A stretch of 64,000 bases of DNA. Origin: Mycolicibacterium hodleri (GTDB lineage Bacteria; Actinomycetota; Actinomycetes; Mycobacteriales; Mycobacteriaceae). A model generated the notes under the pieces. It did not search any database. It worked only from the letters and a program-made list of their open reading frames with translations, and was not told the origin of the DNA. Positions 1-8,710 of the stretch are shown here, piece by piece. A program made the position numbers and the translations under genes. The stretch spans positions 1-64,000 of the forward strand of contig NZ_JACKTL010000046.1 in NCBI RefSeq assembly GCF_025822245.1. The letters are read 5' to 3'. Position 1 is the stretch's first letter; every line of letters begins with the position of its first letter.

Positions 1-105
1 GCCTGGGTTCATCTCTACAATCACCACAGACCCCACACCGGCATCGGCGGCAAGTCACCCATAGAACGCCTCACCGTTCACAACCTGCCTGCGAAGAACA
101 GCTAG
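1..105 (+). CDS. IS481-family transposase, C-terminal end (partial)
   Basis: The first 34 codons of the window read as the last residues of an IS481-type DDE transposase. The typical C-terminal signature YNHHRPHTGIGGKSPIERL is present and the frame ends with TAG at 103-105. In this family the segment follows the last catalytic Glu of the integrase core (rve domain). The 5' part lies outside the window, so it cannot be said whether the element is intact. The stop overlaps the stop of the convergent SnoaL-like gene by a few bases, and no inverted terminal repeat is seen after it. That suggests either that the gene is a domesticated or relic transposase, or that the IS end has been lost. Confidence 0.8.
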   Translation, partial: AWVHLYNHHRPHTGIGGKSPIERLTVHNLPAKNS

Positions 106-494
106 CCGGTCGAGACCTGCTTCTTGCCGTAGTGGCGCTCCAGCATGGCCGTGTCGCCGTATACATGGACCTGGACGGTCTTGCCGTCGCGGATCGTGTA
201 CACGTTGACGCCCTGACTGGTCTCGCCGTCGAGGCTGACGTCGCCGATCACGATCACGGTGTCGCCGTCGGCGACGAATCGGGTCGGCGTCACCGTCGCC
301 GACTTCTCGGCCATCCGCGCGAGCAGCCCTCCGAGTTCACCCTTGCCGTGGTAGGTCCCGCTGATCGTGCTTCCACCGGGCTGGACCCATTCGACGTTGT
401 CGTCGAGCAGGCTCATGAGCTGTTCTACGTCGCCGGCCGCGAAGGCGTCATACCCCTTCTTGACCAGCTCGACGTTCTGTTGTTCGTCTGACAT
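102..494 (-). CDS. SnoaL-like (NTF2 fold) protein
   Basis: This 130-residue protein has the pattern of the SnoaL/ketosteroid-isomerase-like NTF2 superfamily. The N-terminal helix VELVKKGYDAFAAGDVEQL is followed by VEWVQPGG and a beta-rich second half. Members of this family are small cone-shaped proteins, some of them hydrolases, isomerases or stress proteins, and the substrate cannot be read from sequence. I chose the ATG at 494 because GGAAGGGACGGG precedes it. A longer reading frame upstream has no such signal and an unlikely Arg-rich start. The gene converges with the transposase end, sharing bases at the stops, and it reads away from the glutamine synthetase terminator. A specific function is not assigned. 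Confidence 0.8.
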   Translation of the reverse strand: MSDEQQNVELVKKGYDAFAAGDVEQLMSLLDDNVEWVQPGGSTISGTYHGKGELGGLLARMAEKSATVTPTRFVADGDTVIVIGDVSLDGETSQGVNVYTIRDGKTVQVHVYGDTAMLERHYGKKQVSTG

Positions 495-592
495 CGTCCC
501 GTCCCTTCCGTGTGCGTCTGGACTCCTGCCAGACAAGCACCGTCGCGACCGCGGCACATCATTCGAATGGTTGAGATTCGGTGGCTCGTGCA

Positions 593-626
593 AAACGGGG
601 CACCTTCCGCAGAAGGTGCCCCGTTT
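593..626 (-). terminator. Terminator hairpin of the type III glutamine synthetase gene
   Basis: A perfect 15-bp inverted repeat (593-607 with 612-626) has the 4-base loop CGCA. It lies 12 bases after the glutamine synthetase stop codon. On the minus strand the right arm runs into TTTTGC, a short U-tract as is usual in mycobacteria. It could also slow transcription toward the SnoaL-like gene. Confidence 0.85.
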
Positions 627-638
627 CGTCGGGATCGA

Positions 639-2813
639 TCAGAGGATGTAGAGCATCTCCTGGTAGGTCGGCAGCGGCCAAAGATCGTCGGCCACAATGC
701 CTTCCAGCGTGTCGGCGGCCGCACGGACCGCGTCCATCAGACCCAGCAGGCTCTGCGCGTGTGCGGCCTCCTCGGCGGCGGTGTCGCCACCGTGGGCGGC
801 CATCGCCGTCTTGAGCGCGGCCAACGCACCCGTCAGCTCCGAGATCGGCGTGGAGACCATCTCCAGCAATGTGGTGTCGGGCTCGACGCCCGCCGCCTTG
901 AGGGTGGCCACGTTGGACGCCAACTCGGTCTGATAGCGAACTGCCGCAGGCAAGATCACCGTCGACCCCAGTTCCAGCGTCAGCTTCGCCTCGACGTTGA
1001 CCGTCAGCACGTAGGTCTCGTAGCGCACCTCTTCGCGGCTGTGCAGCTCGCGCGCGTTGAAGACGCCGTACTTCTCGAAGACCGCGATCGCCTCCGGCTT
1101 GCCCAACTCGGGGATGGCGTCGAGCGTCGTCTTGAGGTTGGGCAACCCACGTGCCGCAGCCTCGGTCTGCCAGTTGTCGGAGTAGCCGTCGCCGTTGAAC
1201 ACCACGGCGCCGTGCTCGGTGATGATCTCGGTGAGCAGCTTCTGCACCGCCATGTCGAAGTCCTCGCCGTCGCCGACGGCCTTCTCCAGCCACGTCGCCA
1301 TGTAGTCCAGCGAGTCGGCCATGATGGTGTTCAGGATGATCATCGGCACGTTGATGGTCTGACCCGAACCCGGCGCGCGGAACTCGAACCTGTTGCCGGT
1401 GAACGCAAACGGGCTGGTGCGGTTGCGGTCGCCGGGATCGGTCGGCAGCACCGGCAGGGTGTCCACGCCGATGATCATGGTGCCCTTGCCCTTGGACGAC
1501 GTCGCCGCGCCCTTGGCGATCTGATCGAACACGTCGGCCAGCTGGTCACCGAGGAAGATCGAGATGATCGCGGGCGGCGCCTCGTTGGCGCCGAGGCGGT
1601 GGTCGTTGGTGGCCGAGGCGACCGAGACCCGCAGCAGGCCGGCGAACTTGTGCACCGCGCGGATGACCGCGGCACAGAAGACCAGGAACTGCGCGTTCTC
1701 GTGCGGCGTGTCACCCGGCACCAGCAGGCTGCCGAACTGCGCGTTGCCGAGCGAGAAGTTGACGTGCTTGCCCGACCCGTTGACACCGGCGAACGGCTTC
1801 TCGTGGAAGAGGCATTCCATGCCGTGCTTCTTGGCGATGGACTTGAACGTCGTCATCAGCAGCTGCTGGTGGTCGGCGGCGATGTTGGCCCGTTCGAACA
1901 TGGGCGCGATCTCGAATTGCCCTGGCGCAACCTCGTTGTGGCGGGTCTTGGCCGGGATGCCGAGCTTGAACAGCTCACGCTCGGTGTCCATCATGAAGCC
2001 GAGCACGCGGTCGGGGATCGCGCCGAAGTAGTGGTCGTCGAACTCCTGGCCCTTGGGCGGCTTGGCGCCGAACAGGGTACGGCCGGCGTTGATCAGGTCG
2101 GGACGGGCCAGGAAGAAGTGCCGGTCGACGAGGAAGTACTCCTGCTCCGGACCGCAGAACGACACGATGTGGTCGAAGTCCTCGTGGCCGAACAACTTCA
2201 GGATGCGCTCGGCCTGGGTGCCCATCGCCTGCTGGCTACGCAACAGAGGCGTCTTGTAGTCCAACGCCTCACCGGTCATCGAGACGAACACCGTCGGGAT
2301 GCACAGGGTGTTGCCGTTGGCGTTCTCCAGGATGTACGCCGGGCTGGTGACGTCCCACCCGGTGTAGCCGCGGGCCTCGAAGGTGCTGCGCAGGCCACCC
2401 GACGGGAAGCTCGACGCGTCCGGCTCGCCCTGGATGAGGGTCTTGCCGGCGAACTCGGCCAGCGTCTGGCCGTCACCGACGGGCTCGAGGAAGCTGTCGT
2501 GCTTCTCGGCGGTGAGGCCGGTCATCGGGTAGAAGACGTGGGCGTAGTGGGTGGCCCCCTTCGACAGCGCCCAGTCCTTCATGACCGAGGCCACGGAGTC
2601 GGCGATGGCGGGGTCGAGCTTCGCACCCTTCTCGATGGTGGCCACCACGGACTTGTACGCCGCCTTCGGCAGGCGCAACCGCATCTCGGCCAGGGTGAAG
2701 ACGTTGGCGCCCCAGATCTCACCGGGCGCCTCGGTGGGGTCGAAGCTGATCGCAGGAGGCACGTAGGCCTCGACGTTGTTGATCGCCTGCAGACGGACCG
2801 CGTTTCCGCTCAA
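639..2813 (-). CDS. glnN: Type III glutamine synthetase
   Basis: The 724-residue protein matches the GSIII (GlnN) class, which is about 720-730 residues against roughly 470 for the ordinary bacterial GSI. It should make glutamine from glutamate, ammonia and ATP in the cytoplasm. GSIII hallmarks are visible: an N-terminal extension with WGANVFTLAEMRLRLPK, the ATP and glutamate site region FCGPEQEYFLVD, NEVAPGQFEIAP, and a long C-terminal segment. No GSI-type adenylylation tyrosine motif was identified, so control by adenylylation is not expected. I chose TTG at 2813 because AGAGGAA precedes it by the right distance and because the protein then begins SGNAVRLQAINNVEAY. It stands alone, divergent from the lipoprotein gene and closed by a strong hairpin. 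This class is less common in mycobacteria than GlnA1-type enzymes. Confidence 0.93.
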   Translation of the reverse strand: MSGNAVRLQAINNVEAYVPPAISFDPTEAPGEIWGANVFTLAEMRLRLPKAAYKSVVATIEKGAKLDPAIADSVASVMKDWALSKGATHYAHVFYPMTGLTAEKHDSFLEPVGDGQTLAEFAGKTLIQGEPDASSFPSGGLRSTFEARGYTGWDVTSPAYILENANGNTLCIPTVFVSMTGEALDYKTPLLRSQQAMGTQAERILKLFGHEDFDHIVSFCGPEQEYFLVDRHFFLARPDLINAGRTLFGAKPPKGQEFDDHYFGAIPDRVLGFMMDTERELFKLGIPAKTRHNEVAPGQFEIAPMFERANIAADHQQLLMTTFKSIAKKHGMECLFHEKPFAGVNGSGKHVNFSLGNAQFGSLLVPGDTPHENAQFLVFCAAVIRAVHKFAGLLRVSVASATNDHRLGANEAPPAIISIFLGDQLADVFDQIAKGAATSSKGKGTMIIGVDTLPVLPTDPGDRNRTSPFAFTGNRFEFRAPGSGQTINVPMIILNTIMADSLDYMATWLEKAVGDGEDFDMAVQKLLTEIITEHGAVVFNGDGYSDNWQTEAAARGLPNLKTTLDAIPELGKPEAIAVFEKYGVFNARELHSREEVRYETYVLTVNVEAKLTLELGSTVILPAAVRYQTELASNVATLKAAGVEPDTTLLEMVSTPISELTGALAALKTAMAAHGGDTAAEEAAHAQSLLGLMDAVRAAADTLEGIVADDLWPLPTYQEMLYIL

Positions 2814-3045
2814 TGGAGTTCCTCTTCCGCGCGCGTCCGCAACTGGTTCGCGGACTGACCGGCCCACAGTAGGAACGCGTTGTTCCAGGACTGTTACGCC
2901 GGCGTCACCGACAGAAGGCGGGCACCCGGGAGTGGTCCCTTTCGGCGGCGTCGTCCAGTTTCAGCAACGACGGGTCTGGTGGCGGAATTCTTACCGTTGG
3001 CCGCCACGAGGCCCACGGTCGGCACCGACGGGTAGGCAGGACTCC

Positions 3046-4116
3046 ATGAGAATGCTCCTGGCGTCGGTGTCGGCTGTCGCGTTGCTAGCCGGCTGCGGGG
3101 GCGCTCCACCCGCGCCGACGGCCAGCCAGACCACGCCGACCACCACCGGCCTGCTGCCGACGGGCGTCCCGACCGAGGGCACCCGTCCACCGGCCGACGC
3201 CCTGCCGCCACCGGCAGAACCCGGCCAGGCACCGGTGCCGGCGACCACCCCGCCGGGTCTGATGGTGCCCGTCGGCGACGCCCCCGAAGGAGTCGTCGTC
3301 GACGCGGTGACCCGCACGGTCGCCGTCGCCAAGCGCAACCCCTACGAGTTGGTGCTGATGAACGCCGACACCGGCGAGGTGACCAAGAGGGTCCCCCTCC
3401 CTGGCGCCGTGCGACACCTCCAGCTGGCCAAACCCGGCGGCCCCGTGCTGGTGCCCGTGGAGAGCGCCAACGCCCTGGTCCGCGTCGACCTGCCGGGTGG
3501 CACCGCCGAACCGCAGATCATCACCGGCACCGTTCCCCACGACGCCGCCGAGGCACCGAACGGCAGCGTGTTCGTCGCCAACGAGCACGGCGGGACGACG
3601 ACCGTCATCCGCGGCGACGACATCGTCAAGGTGTTCACCGACAGCGTGCAACCCGCGGGCATGGCGCCCGTCGGCAACCTGATGGGCATGCTCGACGTCC
3701 GCAAGAACGATCTCACCGTCTACGACGCCGACAAGCTGACGATCGTGGGCTCCACGCCGGCCGGCGAGGGCCCGACCCACCTGGTCGCGGACAAGCACGG
3801 TCGGTACGTCGCGGCCGACACCCGAGGGAACGCGGTGCGCGTGTTCAGCACCGAACCGAAGGAGGTGGCCAGCGTGCCCCAGGCCGGGGCGCCCTACGGC
3901 ATCGCCTACGACCCGACGCGTGACCGGCTGTGGGTCGCGTCGTCGGCCACCAACGAGGTCGTCGGCTACGACATGGCGACCGACACGCCCCGCGAAGTCG
4001 CGCGCGTTGCGACGGTGCAGAATCCGTACACCCTCGGCGTGGACGCCACCACCGGACGGTTGTTCGTCGCGGGCGTTTCCGGCGGCCTCGTACAGATCGT
4101 GGAACCACCGGCCTAG
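3046..4116 (+). CDS. YncE-like beta-propeller lipoprotein
   Basis: This 356-residue predicted lipoprotein starts MRMLLASVSAVALLAGCG, with the lipobox LAGC and lipidation Cys17. A Pro/Thr-rich linker of about 55 residues follows, then a repeated-blade domain typical of YVTN/NHL beta-propellers. Examples are GVVVDAVTRTVAVAKRNPYELVLMN, HLVADKHGRYVAADTRGNAV and GIAYDPTRDRLWVASSATNEV. Such propellers bind ligands or partners outside the membrane, and an enzymatic role is not visible. GGCAGG precedes the ATG at 3046. Only 9 bases separate its stop from fdhF, so the two may be co-transcribed. A link to the formate dehydrogenase is an inference from position only. Confidence 0.85.
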   Translation: MRMLLASVSAVALLAGCGGAPPAPTASQTTPTTTGLLPTGVPTEGTRPPADALPPPAEPGQAPVPATTPPGLMVPVGDAPEGVVVDAVTRTVAVAKRNPYELVLMNADTGEVTKRVPLPGAVRHLQLAKPGGPVLVPVESANALVRVDLPGGTAEPQIITGTVPHDAAEAPNGSVFVANEHGGTTTVIRGDDIVKVFTDSVQPAGMAPVGNLMGMLDVRKNDLTVYDADKLTIVGSTPAGEGPTHLVADKHGRYVAADTRGNAVRVFSTEPKEVASVPQAGAPYGIAYDPTRDRLWVASSATNEVVGYDMATDTPREVARVATVQNPYTLGVDATTGRLFVAGVSGGLVQIVEPPA

Positions 4117-4125
4117 ATTGGAGTC

Positions 4126-6462
4126 ATGGGTATTCGGCGTCGGATGACGGGTCGTGACGTGAGCCGCGACATTGCGGTGAAGTACGACGAACACTCCGTG
4201 ACCACCACCGGAGCGGAGCACGAGGCGGCCGGGGTGAAGGCCGTGATGGTCTCGCTGCAGCGCGGCGTCACGTCGATGGGTCCGCTGCGTACGGCGGCGG
4301 CGCTGGTCCGACTCAACCAGCGCAAGGGCTTCGACTGCCCGGGTTGCGCGTGGCCCGAGGAGCACGGTGGCCGCAAGTTCGCCGAGTTCTGCGAGAACGG
4401 CGCGAAGGCGGTCGCCGAGGAAGCGACCAAGCGCGTCGTCACCCCGGACTTCTTCGCGCGGCATTCGGTGGCCGACCTGTCCGAGCGTCCCGAGTACTGG
4501 CTGAGCCAGCAGGGCAGACTCACCCACCCGGTGATCCTGCGCGAGGGCGACGACCACTACCGGCCCATCAGCTGGGACCACGCGTATCACGTGATCGCCC
4601 AGCACCTCAACGCCCTCGCCAGCCCGGACGAGGCCGTCTTCTACACCTCGGGGCGCACCAGCAACGAGGCGGCGTTCCTCTACCAACTGCTGGTCCGCAG
4701 CTTCGGCACCAACAACCTGCCGGACTGTTCGAACATGTGCCACGAGTCCTCGGGGACGTCGCTGACCGAGTCGATCGGCATCGGCAAGGGCTCGGTGACC
4801 GTCGAGGACCTCGAGAAGGCCGACGTCATCCTCATCGCGGGGCAGAATCCCGGCACCAACCATCCGCGCATGCTCTCGGTGCTGGAGAAGGCCAAGGAGA
4901 ACGGCGCCAAGATCATCGCGATCAACCCGCTGCCCGAGGCGGGTCTGATGCGCTTCAAGGACCCGCAGACGGTGCACGGGGTCATCGGCCACGGCATCGG
5001 CATCGCCGACGAGTTCGTCCAGATCCGCCTCGGCGGCGACATGGCACTCTTCGCCGGGCTCGGCCGGCTGCTGCTGGAGGCCGACGATCTGGCGCCGGGC
5101 ACGGTGGTCGACCGCGCCTTCGTCGCCGAACACTGCGCCAACTTCGAGGCCTACGAGGCGCAGACCCGCGCCGTCGACCTCGACGAGGTGCTCGAGGCCA
5201 CGGGCGTCGACCGCAGTCAGCTCGAACGCGTGGCCCAGATGTTGATCGCCTCCGACCGCACCGTCGCCTGCTGGGCAATGGGGTTGACGCAGCACCGCCA
5301 CGCCGTGTCCATGATCTCCGAACTCACCAATCTGCTGCTGATGCGCGGCATGATCGGCAAGCCGGGCGCCGGGGTGTGCCCGGTGCGCGGACACTCCAAC
5401 GTCCAGGGCGACCGCACCATGGGCATTTGGGAGAAGATGCCCGAAACCTTCCTGCAGGCACTGGATTCCGAGTTCGGCATCGTCAGCCCCCGCAAGCACG
5501 GCATGGACACCGTCGACGCCATCCGCGCCATGCGCGACGGCCGGGCGTCGGTGTTCATGGGCATGGGCGGCAACTTCGCGATGGCGACCCCGGACACCGA
5601 GGTCACCGAGGCGGCGCTGCGCAGTTGCTCGCTGACGGTGCAGGTGTCGACGAAGCTCAACCGCAGTCACCTGACGCACGGGCGCACGGCCCTGATCCTG
5701 CCGTCGCTGGGCCGCACCGACAAGGACTTGCAGTCCGGTGTCAAACAGCAAGTCTCCGTTGAGGATTCGATGTCCATGGTGCATCTGTCCCGCGGCAGCC
5801 TGCAACCCCCCGGCGAGCACGTCCGCAGCGAGGTCGCCATCGTCAGCCAGCTGGCCCGCGCCGTGCTTGGCGCCGATCACCCGGTGCCGTGGGAGGCGTT
5901 CCAGGCCGACTACGACCGGGTGCGCGACGCCATCGCGGCGGTGGTGCCCGGCTGCGCCGACTACAACCGCCAGGTCCGCCAGCCCGACGGGTTTCAGCTG
6001 CCCAATCCGCCGCGCGATTCCCGCGAATTCCCCACCACGACGGGCAAGGCCAACTTCGCGGTCAACCCACTGGAGTGGATACCCGTGCCGGAGGGTCGCC
6101 TGATCCTGCAGACCCTGCGCAGCCACGACCAGTACAACACCACGATCTACGGGCTCGACGACCGCTACCGCGGGGTGAAGGGCGGCCGTCGGGTGGTGTT
6201 CGTCAACCCGGCCGACATCGCGTCCCTCGGCTTCACCGACGGCGAGCGCGTCGACCTGGTGTCCGAATTCACCACCGCCGCAGGCGACGTCGAGGAGCGC
6301 CGGGCCGAGGACTTCTTGATCGTCGGATACTCGACACCGGTCGGAAACGCGGCGGCCTACTATCCCGAGACCAACTCGCTGGTCGCGCTGGACCACGTGG
6401 CGGCCCGCTCGAACACCCCGGTCTCCAAGGCCGTACAGATTCGACTGGAAGCCCGTGGGTAG
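4126..6462 (+). CDS. fdhF: FdhF/YdeP-type molybdopterin oxidoreductase, formate dehydrogenase-like
   Basis: The 778-residue protein belongs to the molybdopterin oxidoreductase superfamily, YdeP/FdhF subgroup. It has the length of M. tuberculosis FdhF (Rv2900c, from memory). The Cys pair CPGC lies at residues 71-74 with an early Fe-S type loop, GQNPGTNHPRM is the cofactor-binding loop, and RGHSNVQGDRTMG is a family signature. The molydopterin-binding C-terminal domain covers the last 130 residues or so. I see no selenocysteine or obvious Cys metal ligand of classical formate dehydrogenase-H, so formate as substrate is uncertain and the family is only partly characterised. The start at 4126 has GGAG very close to it, so ATG 4144 remains possible. 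Its stop overlaps fdhD by 8 bases, which points to translational coupling. Confidence 0.88.
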   Translation: MGIRRRMTGRDVSRDIAVKYDEHSVTTTGAEHEAAGVKAVMVSLQRGVTSMGPLRTAAALVRLNQRKGFDCPGCAWPEEHGGRKFAEFCENGAKAVAEEATKRVVTPDFFARHSVADLSERPEYWLSQQGRLTHPVILREGDDHYRPISWDHAYHVIAQHLNALASPDEAVFYTSGRTSNEAAFLYQLLVRSFGTNNLPDCSNMCHESSGTSLTESIGIGKGSVTVEDLEKADVILIAGQNPGTNHPRMLSVLEKAKENGAKIIAINPLPEAGLMRFKDPQTVHGVIGHGIGIADEFVQIRLGGDMALFAGLGRLLLEADDLAPGTVVDRAFVAEHCANFEAYEAQTRAVDLDEVLEATGVDRSQLERVAQMLIASDRTVACWAMGLTQHRHAVSMISELTNLLLMRGMIGKPGAGVCPVRGHSNVQGDRTMGIWEKMPETFLQALDSEFGIVSPRKHGMDTVDAIRAMRDGRASVFMGMGGNFAMATPDTEVTEAALRSCSLTVQVSTKLNRSHLTHGRTALILPSLGRTDKDLQSGVKQQVSVEDSMSMVHLSRGSLQPPGEHVRSEVAIVSQLARAVLGADHPVPWEAFQADYDRVRDAIAAVVPGCADYNRQVRQPDGFQLPNPPRDSREFPTTTGKANFAVNPLEWIPVPEGRLILQTLRSHDQYNTTIYGLDDRYRGVKGGRRVVFVNPADIASLGFTDGERVDLVSEFTTAAGDVEERRAEDFLIVGYSTPVGNAAAYYPETNSLVALDHVAARSNTPVSKAVQIRLEARG

Positions 6463-7279
6463 GGTCACCGCCCGCCGCCGGGCCAGCCATCTCACCGCCG
6501 ACGGCGCCACCGCCCGGCCCGAGACGCTCGCCGTCGAGGAGCCCATGGAGATCCGCGTCAACGGCACCGCGATCACCGTGACGATGCGCACGCCGGGATC
6601 CGACGTCGAACTGGCGCAGGGATTTCTGCTCACCGAGGGCGTGATCGGCAAGCGCGCCGACATCCTCGCCGTCCAGTACTGCCGCGGCGCCGGCGAGGAC
6701 GGCATGAACACCTACAACGTGCTCGACGTGACGCTGGGGGCCGGCGTGCCGACGCCCAGCCTCGACGTGACCCGCAACTTCTACACCACGTCGTCGTGCG
6801 GTGTCTGCGGCAAGGGCTCCATCGACGCCATCCGGCTGATCAGTCAGCACTCCCCCGGTGACGATCCCACCGTCGTCGCGTCGGAGACGTTGTCCGCCAT
6901 GCCCACCCAACTCCGCAGTGCACAGCGCATCTTCGCCACCACCGGCGGTTTGCACGGTGCGGCACTGTTCGACGCCGACGGCACGATGCTCGTCGTCCGA
7001 GAGGACGTCGGCCGGCACAACGCCGTCGACAAGGTCATCGGGTGGGCGGTGGAGAACCACCGCATCCCCCTGACCGGAACCGTCCTGCTGGTCAGTGGCC
7101 GCGCGTCGTTCGAGCTGACCCAAAAGGCCGTCATGGCAGGCATTCCCGTGCTCGCCGCGGTCTCGGCACCGTCCTCGCTCGCCGTCGACCTGGCCGCGCA
7201 GGCCGGCCTGACCCTGGTCGCGTTCTTACGCGGCCAGTCGATGAACGTCTACACCCGCCAGGATCGCGTCAAGCACTGA
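6455..7279 (+). CDS. fdhD: FdhD, sulfur carrier for formate dehydrogenase
   Basis: FdhD transfers sulfur to the molybdenum cofactor of formate dehydrogenase, taking it from a cysteine desulfurase. The 274-residue sequence has the two catalytic cysteines in SCGVCGKGS (Cys115 and Cys118) and the conserved DVGRHNAVDKVIG segment that contributes to cofactor binding. The GTG at 6455 lies inside the end of fdhF (8-base overlap) and GGAAG precedes it, so translation is probably coupled. The gene order fdhF-fdhD is the same as I recall for Rv2900c-Rv2899c. The pairing supports FdhF being a sulfurated Mo enzyme even though its metal ligand is unclear. Confidence 0.95.
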   Translation: MGRVTARRRASHLTADGATARPETLAVEEPMEIRVNGTAITVTMRTPGSDVELAQGFLLTEGVIGKRADILAVQYCRGAGEDGMNTYNVLDVTLGAGVPTPSLDVTRNFYTTSSCGVCGKGSIDAIRLISQHSPGDDPTVVASETLSAMPTQLRSAQRIFATTGGLHGAALFDADGTMLVVREDVGRHNAVDKVIGWAVENHRIPLTGTVLLVSGRASFELTQKAVMAGIPVLAAVSAPSSLAVDLAAQAGLTLVAFLRGQSMNVYTRQDRVKH

Positions 7280-7331
7280 TCTCCACCCGATCTCCAGCCA
7301 AGCTTCAAGCTCCGACGCCCCTCGTCGTGAA

Positions 7332-7350
7332 GCATCGACCCAGTCGATGC
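7332..7350. promoter_or_regulatory. 8-bp-arm palindrome upstream of the glycosyltransferase gene
   Basis: GCATCGAC-CCA-GTCGATGC is a perfect inverted repeat located 32 bases before the glycosyltransferase start. The short 3-base centre fits a protein-binding operator better than a terminator, and no T-run follows it. No regulator gene is adjacent. Confidence 0.4.
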
Positions 7351-7381
7351 ACGCACTACACGTCACGAGGGAGCCATCACC

Positions 7382-8698
7382 ATGGCAGAAGTACTGATCG
7401 CCGCATGCCCGCACGTTGGACACGTGTCCCCGCTGCTCAACGTGGCCCGCGGGTTGGTGAGACGGGGACACAGCGTCACCTTCCTCACCTCGGGGCGGTT
7501 CGCCGACCAGGTGCGCGCGACGGGAGCGGCGGCGCGCGCGCTGCCCTTCGCCGCCGACCAGGCCGGCTCGCTCGACGACCTGCCCGGACGCGCCGAGACC
7601 TCGGGTGCGGCCCGGCTGAACTTCGACGTCGAACACGTCTTCGTGCGGCCCATGCCGCTTCAGACTTCGGCGTTGGACGAACTGCTGGCAGCCACCCGGT
7701 TCGACGTGATCCTGGCCGACGCCTTCTTCCTCGGCATCCTGCCGATGCTGCTCGGTGATCCTGCGGCGCGGCCACCGGTGCTGACCTATTCCACGTCGCC
7801 GTTGTTCCTCTCCAGCCGGGACACCGCACCTGGGGGCACCGGGATCTCGCCACACATTGGACTCACGGGTCGGCTGCGTAACCGCGTCCTCAACCTGGTG
7901 GCGCAGAAGCAACTGCTGCGCCGATCGCACCGCGCTGCCGACACCATGCTCACGGCGCTTGGACACCCGAAACTGCCGGTCTTCGTGCTTGATTCGGCCA
8001 TTCTCGCCGACCGGGTGATCGTCCCCACGGTCCCGGAATTCGAATACCACCGCAGCGACCTGCCCGAGCACGTCCGCTTCGTCGGTGCGGTCAATCCGCT
8101 GCCGGCCGACGGCTTCGTCGCACCGGCCTGGTGGCGGGAGTTGGCCGCCGAGCGGCCCGTCGTCCACGTCACCCAGGGCACCGTCGACAACGGCGATCTG
8201 AGCAGACTGATCGAGCCCACCATCGAGGCGCTCGCCGACGAGGACGTCACCGTCGTGGTGACCACCGGCGGGCGACCCGTCAGCGAGCTCCGGCATCCGT
8301 TGCCGCCGAACACGTTTGCCGCAGAGTTCATCCCGCACGACGTCCTTCTTCCCTCGGTCGACGTCATGGTGACCAACGGCGGGTACGGGGCCGTGCAACG
8401 CGCGCTGACGGCCGGTGTGCCCCTCGTCGTCGCCGGCAACACCGAGGACAAGCCGGAGGTCGCGGCCCGCGTCGAGTGGTTCGGCGTCGGGGTAAACCTG
8501 CACACCGGCGTGCCCACCGCCGCCATGGTCAAGCGTGCCGTGCGCCAGATCGTCGGCGACGACACCTACCGGGATGCCGCGCGAAACCTGCAGTGCGCCT
8601 ATGCCCGTCGGGACGGCGTCAGCTCGATCGCCGAACTGGTCGACGAGGTCGTCGCCGAACGTCGCCTCGGAGCCTCTGCGCGCCCGTCGCATCTGTGA
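7382..8698 (+). CDS. Family 1 (MGT/UGT-like) glycosyltransferase
   Basis: This 438-residue GT-B fold glycosyltransferase resembles macrolide and rhamnolipid-type UDP/dTDP-sugar transferases. The N-terminal acceptor domain begins with the family start AACPHVGHVSPLLNVARGL. The nucleotide-sugar binding C-terminal domain has VVHVTQGTVDN, EFIPHDVLLPSVDVMVTNGGYG and GVPLVVAGNTEDKPEVAARVEW, the usual UGT donor-site pattern. The acceptor cannot be read from sequence. Mycobacterial relatives act on lipids or small molecules. GAGGGAG lies a few bases before the ATG at 7382. The gene follows fdhD by about 100 bases that hold a small palindrome, and cynS starts 12 bases after its stop. Confidence 0.88.
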   Translation: MAEVLIAACPHVGHVSPLLNVARGLVRRGHSVTFLTSGRFADQVRATGAAARALPFAADQAGSLDDLPGRAETSGAARLNFDVEHVFVRPMPLQTSALDELLAATRFDVILADAFFLGILPMLLGDPAARPPVLTYSTSPLFLSSRDTAPGGTGISPHIGLTGRLRNRVLNLVAQKQLLRRSHRAADTMLTALGHPKLPVFVLDSAILADRVIVPTVPEFEYHRSDLPEHVRFVGAVNPLPADGFVAPAWWRELAAERPVVHVTQGTVDNGDLSRLIEPTIEALADEDVTVVVTTGGRPVSELRHPLPPNTFAAEFIPHDVLLPSVDVMVTNGGYGAVQRALTAGVPLVVAGNTEDKPEVAARVEWFGVGVNLHTGVPTAAMVKRAVRQIVGDDTYRDAARNLQCAYARRDGVSSIAELVDEVVAERRLGASARPSHL

Positions 8699-8710
8699 TC
8701 CCCTGGGCAC

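Noticed and set aside
510..2858. Long plus-strand reading frame (782 codons) opposite the glutamine synthetase gene
   Set aside because: It is an Arg/Gly/His-rich shadow of the GSIII gene caused by high GC at third positions. It has no recognisable domain and crosses the terminator.
4126..6462. Classical selenocysteine formate dehydrogenase-H
   Set aside because: No in-frame TGA and no Cys/Sec ligand of that class was recognised. The protein fits the YdeP/FdhF subgroup, so formate as substrate is left open.
3085..6711. Minus-strand frame of 1208 codons opposite the lipoprotein, fdhF and fdhD genes
   Set aside because: Composition is His/Gln/Arg/Gly-rich without protein-like pattern, while the plus strand codes for three recognisable proteins.
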